Source: Archangium violaceum Cb vi76
Lineage (GTDB): Bacteria; Myxococcota; Myxococcia; Myxococcales; Myxococcaceae
Assembly (NCBI RefSeq): GCF_000733295.1
Contig: NZ_JPMI01000056.1
Coordinates: 1 to 55,587, forward strand
Reading direction: 5' to 3'
DNA: 55,587 nucleotides
In this document: positions 48,473 through 55,587 of the stretch, in pieces
How the letters are laid out: the number at the start of each line of letters is the position of its first letter
Position numbering within the stretch: position 1 is the first letter of the stretch
Position numbers and translations under genes: made by a program
Notes under the pieces: generated by a model
The model's database searches: none
What the model was told of the DNA's origin: nothing
The model's input: only the letters and a program-made list of their open reading frames with translations

Positions 48473-51400
48473 CTAATACCAGATTCGCACCCGGGCGCCC
48501 GCCGGGTCCAGGTTGTCTCCCGCCGCGATGTCCGGTCGTCCATCACCGTTGAAGTCTCCCGCCGTCACGCTGATTCCCAGGGCCTTGCCACCCGACACCC
48601 GGCCCTGATTGAAACCACCCACCGCCCTGTCGAACTCCGAACCCGGCACCCCCTGGTTGTAGAGGACCCAGACCGAGTTGCCCGAGGAGGAGTTCGTTCC
48701 GGCCACGAGATCGAGCCGGCCGTCTCCATTGAAATCGGTGCAGGCCAACCCATTCCCGAAGTTGCCGCTCCCCTGGATGGTCAGCGTCGGAGCGGGGGAG
48801 AAGCCCGTCGTCGTGCCATCCGCGAACAGGAAGAGCTGATCCATCACGGGATGGCTGAGCACCAGATCGAGCCCCGAGCCCCCGAGCAGGTTCACTCCGC
48901 CACACCCCTCGGTGCCGAATCCGTCGAAGCGGTTGCCGTCCGTTCCCGGGGAGCGGGTCAGGGTCTGGAGGGTAGAACTGGTGGAGATGGGGCCGGGGCC
49001 CGCCGTGTCGAGCACCACCTTGCCCGAGTGGACGTAGGCCTTGTTCAACGTATCGCGCGAGGCCGGCAGCAGGAACTCCCCGTAGCCATCCCCCGTGATG
49101 TCCCCCAGCGAGAGCAGCGCCCGCGCACGGCCGAAAGTAGCGCTCTGGTTGGAGGGGACGGGCGTCTCCCCCATGAAGATGCGATCCGCGCTCGCCGCGG
49201 GGATATAGCAACCCGTGCTGCTCACGGTGCAGGCCCCGCCCGAAGTGGCATCGACCCGCAGCGCCTCCCACTGCGCCCGGGTCCGGCCGTAGAAGAGGTA
49301 CACCCGGCCCACGTTGCTGCTCTCGTAGGGGGCGCTGATGGCCACCTCCCCGAGACCGTCATTGTTGCTGTCCCCGATGATGCGCGCCGTGATGCCGAAC
49401 AATCCGGCGGTGCCAGTGGTCGCACGGAACTCGATGGGCGACGGGTCCACGCCTCCGTCCGTTCCGGTGCGGCCGAAGTAGAGGAAGGCCCGGCCGCGAC
49501 TGCCGCTCCAGGCCGGTGCGCCAACGAGAAGATCGGCCTTGCCCTCCCCCGCCGCGTCTCCGGCATTGCCGATGCCAAAGTCGTAGCCGAAGAATTGCGC
49601 CGCCGTATCTGGCGGAAGCAGGGTCCGGGTGACAACGGATGCGCCACCTCCCGAGGGGAACACGTCCGTCCCCGAGTACACGTACACCGCGCCCCGGTTG
49701 CCGCTCAGGCTGTAGTTGGCGACCACCAGGTCATCCCCGGGCAGACCATCCAGATCGCCGGCCCCCACGAGGAAGCCGAAGTGGGTACCCGCGCCCGGAT
49801 TCGTCACATCGCGGCCGCGCAGGAAGTTGTCCACGGAGAGTGGTGCGGCGATGCGGCTGTAGTTGCCCACCTCGTCGCGAGCGCGGACCTGGATGGAGTA
49901 GGAGGTCAGCGACGGCAGCGGCGTGAGCGTGACGGAGGTCGCGGAGGACGGCAGCGTCGAGCCGGTGGCCTGCTTCACCTTGTTGGAGAAGAAGATGGCA
50001 TCCGTGGTGATGCCACCGGCCTGGGCCACGGGCGTCGTCCAGCGCACGTCGTACGCGCTGGCCACCCCCGTCGCTCCATCATCCCCCACCGCGCTCCAGT
50101 TGACCGCGACCGAGGCGGTGCGCTCGGCCCCTGGTACCAGACTGGCCGTCGCCACCGGAGCCGCTGGGGTCCGGACATCCACGGTGACCGTGGCGTTGCG
50201 GATCGTCTCGTTGCCGTTCGCATCCCGAGCGATGATCTCCAGGGTGCCCGTCGTGTCGTGTGGCAGGGTGATGGGCAGCACGAGCGACTTGTCATCCGAG
50301 TCCACCACCACCTCGGGCTTCACCAACTCCTCTCCCCTGTAGCGCACGCGGACCGCGCCGTTGAGCGCGCCGGTGACCTGCAGGGAGAGCTCCGCCTCGG
50401 CGTCCCCCTCCGGGGAAAGATCGGCGAGGTAGTTGGAGGGCTTGGACGAACGGAACAAGGCCTCGTTCGTGTCCGCCACGTAGAAGAGCGTCGTCGGGGC
50501 CGGCACCACGCTCTTGAAGACGGGGGGCGTGAGGTCCACGGAGATGCTGGTGCTGACGGAGGTGACTGTCGCCCCGTCATCCATCTCGAGGCGCAGGGCC
50601 GTCGTCGCCCCATCCGGGAGCGTGACGTTGAACCCGAAGACACCGGTGGCCGCATCCGCCGTGGCCGTGGCCTCGGGCGTCGTGGCCGAATCGCGGAACA
50701 GACGGACCTGCCGCCCCTTGCAGGCTCCCGTCACACCCTCGATGCGGTACTGCAGGCCCGCCACCGTCGGCTGCAGGTCATCCTTTCGCGCCAGGGTGAC
50801 CGCGGTCCCCGAGGGCTTCGTGAAGCGTTGGTCGCACCCCACCAGGGTGACCTCGACGTTCTCCACGGTGACGGTGGTGACGTTGCCCGCCAGGTCGCTC
50901 ACCTCGAAGCGGATGTCCTGGACGCCGAACAACAGGTTCGTGGTCACGGCGGCCACTCCGTCACTACCCACGACGGGCGAGCCGATCAGCGAGGGCGTGC
51001 TCCCATCCTTCGGGACGCTGTGGATGCGGACCGTCCTCCCCTCCGCACCGGTCACCTTGGCGCGCAGCGACACGATGGACGAGTCCAGCACCGCCCCGGG
51101 CTCGGGAGTCGGAGCCTCTGGCGTCAGTCCGGGCGGCTCGAAGTCCACCGTCACGGTCCGAGAGGTGGACGCCGTATTGCCCGCCTCATCCGTGGCCTGG
51201 AGGTTGAACGTATAGGCCGTGGTCCCCGTGGCCGGAACCGTGAACAGCTCCGAGACCTTCAGTGCCACGGGTATACTCGTCCGGGTCTCGTTGAGCGGCG
51301 TGAGATTCACCTTCACGCCCCCGGAATCCACGTCCGCGCTCGTCACGGCGGAGAGGAGGAGTTGGTAGCCCGGAGAGGGATCCGCGTCATCACCGGGGCC

Positions 51401-54352
51401 GAGGACCACCTTGCCGGGCGAGACGATATCGAGGGCCGGTGCGCGGCGGTCCAGGCGGAACGAGGTGAAGGCCGCGAGGTTGAGCGGGTCCAGCGGCGTG
51501 GGGCTGGAGAGCTTGTTGGAGTTACCCGCCTGGTCGGTGACGGTCGCCACCAAGGAGTAGCTCGCCTCCACCGAGCCCGGCGGCAGGCTGGTGAGGGCCA
51601 CGTGCGCGACCCCGCCCGACACCGGCGCCTGCCCGAGGAGCGTCACTCCGCCCACTTCCCGCACCTGCACCATGCGCCCGTCCTCCAGTCCCGTGACGGA
51701 GGCGGTGAGGACCGGAGCGCCCGTGGGCTGCTCAGCCAGGTTGAGCACCGCGTCCCCATTGGCATCGTTCTCGAGGCTCAGGAGGGTAACGCGCGGCCGG
51801 ACCGAGTCCACCACCAGGGAGACCGAGGCCGTCTCCGTGAAGCTCGCGTCATCCAGGACCGCCTTGAGGGCGTATTCCCCATCCGGGTAGGTGAAGTCCG
51901 CCACGAAGGCGGGCACGTCGGAAACGAGCGTGAAAAAGCCCGAGCCATCCCGGCAGGGCGTGGCCCCGGTCGCCAGGGGGATGCTCGTGCAGATGTCCAC
52001 GCGCTTGCCCACCGCGGAGCCCGACAGCGAGTACTGCAAGGGCGCCTGGATGCCGACGACATCCGGATTGCGATCCGAGCCCAGGTTCATGGTGGACGCC
52101 GTGCGCGAGGGGAGCACGAGCGTCAGGGCGCGCGTCGCGGTGTCCACGGTGAGCAGCTCCGTGGCGCAGGCCGACACACCCGTGGCACTGACGAGCGTGG
52201 CCCGCAGGGGGTTGGCGCCCTCGTTCAGCTCCACACCGGAGAAGACCTTCTCCTGAGCGGTGTCCGAGGCGGTGACCGGCAGGGAGCCCACCTCTCGCGA
52301 GCCCAGGAAGAGCTTGAGCTGTCCGGCGCTGCCGGCGGACACCGACACGCGCACGTCCACCGTGAGTCCACCACCGGAGCGGACCGTGCCATCCGCGGCG
52401 CCCAGGGCCTTGCCCGCGGCGGGGGCGACGATGGCCAGGTGCGCGCCCGTGAGGCCGAGCGTCAGCGCCTTCGTCCGCGTGGTGCTGTTGCCAGCGGCAT
52501 CCGTGACCCTGACGGACAGCGTGCACGCGCCTGTCGCGGGCACCGTCACCTCACGCAGCAGGGCGAGTCCGGAGGCATCCGCTTCCGCACGCACGTTGTT
52601 GCCCGGATCGCAGCCCGTGACGGCCACCGTGGCGAAGGGCTCGGTGCGGGCGGAGACGATGACCTGCGTGCCCGGCAGCGCGGAGGTGTCGCGCGTCTGG
52701 GTGCCCAGCACGCCACTCCCACCGTCCTCGCTGGAGACGGACACCAGCACCTCGGGGCTCACGGTGTCCCGCGTCACGGTGAGCGCCTGGCTCACCCCGA
52801 GCGTCCCGCAGTCGGCGACGAGCTGGTAGATGCCATCCGCGCCGAGCGCCACCGACACCTGGGCACTGCCACCCGTCACGCTCCCCGTCGTCCGCGTCTC
52901 CTCATCAGACGAATTCCGTAGACGGACCGTGACCGGACCCGTGCTCGTCTCCACGCGCACGGACAGGGCCGGGTCCGACACCGCCACGCCCGGCAGGGGC
53001 GAGACGATGCGGCAGGCGGCGCGCCCGGTGCTCACATTCACCGTCGCGCTCTTGCACGAGGGCGGCAGCGCGGGATTGCGCACGCAGGCCTGCACGGCAT
53101 TGCTGCCCTCGGCGAGCGAGACGCGCCAGGTGGCGATACGTCCGCCCCCCTCCGCCGTCGCGGTGGCCACCCGCACCGGCGTGCCGGGCGTGCTCGTCAC
53201 GGTCGTGGAGAACTCGATGACCGTCGCCGGATCGCTCGCGCTCGTCGTCGCGGTGACGTCCACCTGGATGCCGTTGGTGGGGTCACCATCCACGTCCACC
53301 ACGGACGACGGCGTGGAGAGCCCGACGGCATACGGCGTGGGCGACACCACCACGTCGAAGGGCCGCTCCACCGGATTGCCACCGGAGTCCGTCACCCGCA
53401 GCGTGTAGGGGTACACACCTCCCGTGGGCACCACCACCTCCGGGAAGGAGACGACACCACCGGACACCTTCGCGGACAGCGGCGTCTGGCCCTCGCGGGA
53501 CAGCGTGGCCACCGTGCCGTCCTCGCAGCAGCCCACCACCGCCTCCACCGTGAAGGTCGAGGAGGGCACGGGCGCCACGGGCGAGGACAGCTCCACGCGC
53601 GGCGCCACCGAGTCCAGGGTGAAGCTGCGCTTGGAGCTCGCCACGTCCTGGTCGCCATAGCGCACCACCGCGTAGCACTCGGCCACCTGCGCCTCGCACG
53701 CGGCCTCGGTGAGCGTCACCGGCACCTCGGTGACACCGCCTGGCGCCACCGTGAAGTCCGCCGTGGGAATCCCGCAGGCATTGCCGCAGTACAGCGTGCC
53801 CGGCCGGCCCGCCAGCCCGCTGCTGCGCAGCGTGAACCGCACCTGGTAGCCCGGCGTGGCCGGGTCCGCGTCATCCGACTCGCGCAGCACCTGGCCCTCG
53901 GCGGGGCCGGAGATGTCCACGCTCCATGTCTCCCCGCCCACCGTCACGCTCTGGCTGTGCGTGGCCGTGCGCTTGGAGCCCGCCTCCTCCACCGTGATGC
54001 GCAGCACGTTGGTGCGCCCCGGCAGCGTCACCGAGGGGAAGCTCACCCGGCCCCCGTCGATGAACGCGACCGTCGTCTCGCGCCACGAGGGCTCTCCCGG
54101 CATCTGCACTTCCAGCTTCGCCCGGGTCAGCGTCACCGCCCGGCCCGACGAGTCCGTGGCCTCCGCCACCACGTCGTACTGGAAGCCCGCGGCCACCGGG
54201 TCCGCGTCATCCCCCTGGGCCAGCCGCTGGCCGTCCACGGGCTGCGTGAAAGCCACCGTCAGCTCGGATTCCACCGGCGGCGTGCCGCACGTACACCCCG
54301 CCACCCACAGCGCACACGCCGCCAGAAGCCACTGCCATCCCACTCGATGCAT
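48473..54352 (-). CDS. giant lipoprotein with Ig-like, fibronectin III and FG-GAP domains
   Basis: The 1,959-residue product has a signal peptide with lipobox VAGC and a second Cys (TCG). About 1,500 residues of Ig-like beta-sandwich repeats follow, many opened by a DDADP-x3-G(F/Y)Q motif. One fibronectin type III domain comes next (near residues 1450-1540, SYSIQVRARDEVGNY) and then a C-terminal stretch of FG-GAP/VCBS repeats with calcium loops such as DFNGDGRLD and DITGDGYGE. The end is likely an integrin-like beta-propeller. It should be a large surface adhesin. The peptide gene begins nine bases after its stop; PqqD lies 39 bases before it. Confidence 0.9.
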   Translation of the reverse strand: MHRVGWQWLLAACALWVAGCTCGTPPVESELTVAFTQPVDGQRLAQGDDADPVAAGFQYDVVAEATDSSGRAVTLTRAKLEVQMPGEPSWRETTVAFIDGGRVSFPSVTLPGRTNVLRITVEEAGSKRTATHSQSVTVGGETWSVDISGPAEGQVLRESDDADPATPGYQVRFTLRSSGLAGRPGTLYCGNACGIPTADFTVAPGGVTEVPVTLTEAACEAQVAECYAVVRYGDQDVASSKRSFTLDSVAPRVELSSPVAPVPSSTFTVEAVVGCCEDGTVATLSREGQTPLSAKVSGGVVSFPEVVVPTGGVYPYTLRVTDSGGNPVERPFDVVVSPTPYAVGLSTPSSVVDVDGDPTNGIQVDVTATTSASDPATVIEFSTTVTSTPGTPVRVATATAEGGGRIATWRVSLAEGSNAVQACVRNPALPPSCKSATVNVSTGRAACRIVSPLPGVAVSDPALSVRVETSTGPVTVRLRNSSDEETRTTGSVTGGSAQVSVALGADGIYQLVADCGTLGVSQALTVTRDTVSPEVLVSVSSEDGGSGVLGTQTRDTSALPGTQVIVSARTEPFATVAVTGCDPGNNVRAEADASGLALLREVTVPATGACTLSVRVTDAAGNSTTRTKALTLGLTGAHLAIVAPAAGKALGAADGTVRSGGGLTVDVRVSVSAGSAGQLKLFLGSREVGSLPVTASDTAQEKVFSGVELNEGANPLRATLVSATGVSACATELLTVDTATRALTLVLPSRTASTMNLGSDRNPDVVGIQAPLQYSLSGSAVGKRVDICTSIPLATGATPCRDGSGFFTLVSDVPAFVADFTYPDGEYALKAVLDDASFTETASVSLVVDSVRPRVTLLSLENDANGDAVLNLAEQPTGAPVLTASVTGLEDGRMVQVREVGGVTLLGQAPVSGGVAHVALTSLPPGSVEASYSLVATVTDQAGNSNKLSSPTPLDPLNLAAFTSFRLDRRAPALDIVSPGKVVLGPGDDADPSPGYQLLLSAVTSADVDSGGVKVNLTPLNETRTSIPVALKVSELFTVPATGTTAYTFNLQATDEAGNTASTSRTVTVDFEPPGLTPEAPTPEPGAVLDSSIVSLRAKVTGAEGRTVRIHSVPKDGSTPSLIGSPVVGSDGVAAVTTNLLFGVQDIRFEVSDLAGNVTTVTVENVEVTLVGCDQRFTKPSGTAVTLARKDDLQPTVAGLQYRIEGVTGACKGRQVRLFRDSATTPEATATADAATGVFGFNVTLPDGATTALRLEMDDGATVTSVSTSISVDLTPPVFKSVVPAPTTLFYVADTNEALFRSSKPSNYLADLSPEGDAEAELSLQVTGALNGAVRVRYRGEELVKPEVVVDSDDKSLVLPITLPHDTTGTLEIIARDANGNETIRNATVTVDVRTPAAPVATASLVPGAERTASVAVNWSAVGDDGATGVASAYDVRWTTPVAQAGGITTDAIFFSNKVKQATGSTLPSSATSVTLTPLPSLTSYSIQVRARDEVGNYSRIAAPLSVDNFLRGRDVTNPGAGTHFGFLVGAGDLDGLPGDDLVVANYSLSGNRGAVYVYSGTDVFPSGGGASVVTRTLLPPDTAAQFFGYDFGIGNAGDAAGEGKADLLVGAPAWSGSRGRAFLYFGRTGTDGGVDPSPIEFRATTGTAGLFGITARIIGDSNNDGLGEVAISAPYESSNVGRVYLFYGRTRAQWEALRVDATSGGACTVSSTGCYIPAASADRIFMGETPVPSNQSATFGRARALLSLGDITGDGYGEFLLPASRDTLNKAYVHSGKVVLDTAGPGPISTSSTLQTLTRSPGTDGNRFDGFGTEGCGGVNLLGGSGLDLVLSHPVMDQLFLFADGTTTGFSPAPTLTIQGSGNFGNGLACTDFNGDGRLDLVAGTNSSSGNSVWVLYNQGVPGSEFDRAVGGFNQGRVSGGKALGISVTAGDFNGDGRPDIAAGDNLDPAGARVRIWY

Positions 54353-54391
54353 GAGTCGCCTCTCGCTGTGCTGGTTCCGGCCTGCCCGGGC

Positions 54392-54703
54392 TCACGGCCC
54401 GAGCACCAGCACCTTCTTGTCCACCAGGAGCCTCACGAAGGAGACCGTGTCCTCACGGCATCGCACCGGCTCCACCTCGAATTCCTCACACAGCACGGCC
54501 ACGATGTCGCCCACCGTCCGACACCCATCGACCAGCTCGAGGATGCGCTCGGCCACCTCGGACACCTCGCCGCCCTCGTCCTCGAACGTGTGCAGGGTGT
54601 CATCGGGGCCCACCGCCAGCATCCGGTCTCCGACCCGCTGGAGCCCCGCCTCCGGGTGGAGACGCGGCACCACATCCATCACGTCATCCCCGCGCGTGCT
54701 CAC
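54392..54703 (-). CDS. PqqD-like protein (RiPP recognition element)
   Basis: From GTG 54703 the product is 103 residues; ATG at the ninth codon (MDVVPRLHP) is an equal choice. The fold pattern is PqqD: a beta-rich start (GLQRVGDRMLAVGPDD), then helices (VAERILELVDGCRTVGDIVAVL), then FVRLLVDKKVLVL at the end, as in free-standing RiPP recognition elements. These bind the leader peptide and present it to modifying enzymes. It is the first gene of the chain with the YxxP peptide and HprK-like kinase, which makes a RiPP-type reading credible. No other PqqD-like gene is present. Confidence 0.85.
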   Translation of the reverse strand: MSTRGDDVMDVVPRLHPEAGLQRVGDRMLAVGPDDTLHTFEDEGGEVSEVAERILELVDGCRTVGDIVAVLCEEFEVEPVRCREDTVSFVRLLVDKKVLVLGP

Positions 54704-54870
54704 CAGGCTCTCACCCCGCCTGTCCTCGACGAAATGGGTGGGATGCTACCCGGTCACGGCCTCCCGGGCCAGGAACGCGGCCCGCTCGCTGGCCCTGTTG
54801 TCGACCACTCGGTAACCGCTATGACGAGGGGTGCGCCGCCCGCCCGGTGGCGCGAGGAGACGGGAATTTC

Positions 54871-55452
54871 ATGAACACGACGACAGAGGGGCAACTGGTC
54901 CCCCAACCGGGCTGGTGGAGCCGCAACTGGAAGTGGGCGGTACCCTCGGGCTGTCTGGGGCTGCTGCTGTCCTGTGGGTGCCTGGGCGCCCTGCTCTTCA
55001 GCGCCACGGCCTGGCAGTCGCTGCGGGGCACGGGCGTCCTCGTGGACGCGGTGACGCAGGCGAAGCAGTCACTGGAGGTACGCGAGGCGCTCGGTGAGCC
55101 CATCGAGTCGAGCGCGATACCCCAGCAGTACAACATGTACACCGGGAATGACGGGAGCTCGGCCCGCTTCGCCGTGGGCGTGAAGGGCCCCAAGGCCAGC
55201 GGCACCCTGTACGGCGAGGGCCACAAGAAGGACGGCGAGGAGGCGTGGACGTTCACCACGTTGAAGGTGGAGATTCCGGATCATCCCGTCATCAACCTGC
55301 TCGGCCCCGCGCTCGAGCCGGCTCCGGAGACCGTTCCCTTCGATCCCAAGTCGCTGCCAGACGTGGAGCCGCTGCCGGAGAACGAGGAGCCCGCTCCGCG
55401 GAAACCCGAGCGGGGCGGGTCGGCACAGGGCCAGGAGGACATCCAGCTCTGA
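54871..55452 (+). CDS. COA1-like membrane protein
   Basis: ATG 54871 lies 11 bases after GAGGAG. The 193-residue protein has a single span (SGCLGLLLSCGCLGALLF) after a short N-terminus, then about 90 residues with SLEVREALGEPIES and the FAVGVKGPKASGTLYGEG block, typical of the COA1 family related to cytochrome oxidase assembly. A Pro/Glu-rich tail ends the protein. It is divergent from the PqqD operon across 167 bases, so the region between must hold both promoters. Link to the operon is not shown. Confidence 0.8.
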   Translation: MNTTTEGQLVPQPGWWSRNWKWAVPSGCLGLLLSCGCLGALLFSATAWQSLRGTGVLVDAVTQAKQSLEVREALGEPIESSAIPQQYNMYTGNDGSSARFAVGVKGPKASGTLYGEGHKKDGEEAWTFTTLKVEIPDHPVINLLGPALEPAPETVPFDPKSLPDVEPLPENEEPAPRKPERGGSAQGQEDIQL

Positions 55453-55479
55453 TCCGCGGCCATTTCCCGTGGCCAATTT

Positions 55480-55514
55480 CCCCTCTCCCCTCGGGAGAGG
55501 GACGGGGTGAGGGT
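55480..55514 (+). repeat. dispersed palindromic element, copy 4
   Basis: CCCTCTCCC/GGGAGAGGG stem (loop CTC) with the same ACGGGGTGAGGGT tail as copies 1-3. It lies 28 bases past the COA1-like gene stop, again intergenic and in the same orientation. Confidence 0.8.
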
Positions 55515-55587
55515 GCCACGCATCCTGGGTTGAACCCCCTGTCCCCACTGTGGCCCACGGGTTGAAGAACGGGTCCAGGCACCCTCA

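Noticed and set aside
48851-52921. A 1,356-codon open frame on the plus strand inside the giant lipoprotein gene
   Set aside because: It is antisense to a gene with signal peptide and clear repeats, and its protein is Arg/His/Gly-rich low-complexity sequence, as expected in a shadow frame of very GC-rich DNA.

Overview
The window is about 55.6 kb of very GC-rich DNA (third codon positions mostly G/C) that reads as a myxobacterial chromosome, probably from the Myxococcus/Archangium/Cystobacter side of the order. The strongest clues are a tandem set of lipoprotein and double-CXXCG genes of families first described as Myxococcus xanthus paralogs, a long methyl-accepting chemotaxis protein, an NtrC-type activator with a V4R sensor, a polyprenyl-phosphate sugar transferase like those that start exopolysaccharide synthesis, and large secreted Ig-like and FG-GAP proteins. 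Taxonomy and family names are recalled, not searched.

Layout. 1-5.4 kb: the 3' part of a Trp/Glu/Ala-rich repeat protein, a YceI-like secreted protein, an XylR/DmpR-type sigma-54 activator, a 17-bp tandem repeat and an inactive rhomboid-like membrane protein. 5.5-12.6 kb: small conserved proteins, a thiolase, a trypsin-like lipoprotein, a thioredoxin, a single-domain response regulator, an isoprenylcysteine-methyltransferase-like protein coupled to an internally deleted aldo/keto reductase, and proline-catabolic P5C dehydrogenase. 12.5-22 kb: a histidine kinase, purine nucleoside phosphorylase, the sugar transferase, then metY and metX behind a leader that can fold into two mutually exclusive hairpins, a Uma2-family protein and a TrkA-like protein. 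22-31 kb: a glucosaminidase with Ig-like repeats, tatB-tatC (TatC with an extra domain of about 155 residues), an MFS transporter, a chemotaxis receptor and a histone-deacetylase-like hydrolase.

31-36.6 kb is an accessory island inserted at the 3' end of a glutathione S-transferase gene. A lipoprotein with a probable HNH-type nuclease end (HHIFP) is followed by a double-CXXCG protein. The pair is present twice in full and a third time as a CXXCG gene with only a frameshifted toxin remnant, with fragments of the transferase 3' end between copies. This looks like a kin-discrimination toxin/immunity locus, comparable to SitA/SitI, growing by tandem duplication.

36.6-44.6 kb is housekeeping: a Bax-inhibitor-1 protein, a short-chain dehydrogenase, penicillin-binding protein 1A coupled to an RluC-like pseudouridine synthase, a pentapeptide-repeat protein and a DUF4382 lipoprotein.

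44.7-54.7 kb is one minus-strand gene chain: a PqqD-like protein, a 1,959-residue lipoprotein with Ig-like, fibronectin and FG-GAP parts, a 53-residue peptide with a YxxP leader motif and a C-x3-C tail, an HprK-like kinase, a fused S26-peptidase-like/GNAT-like protein, an EamA transporter and a metallo-beta-lactamase-fold hydrolase. The junctions overlap or are only a few bases wide, and the set has the logic of a ribosomally made, modified peptide system that I do not recognise as a described class. A COA1-like membrane protein and a dispersed palindromic repeat close the window.
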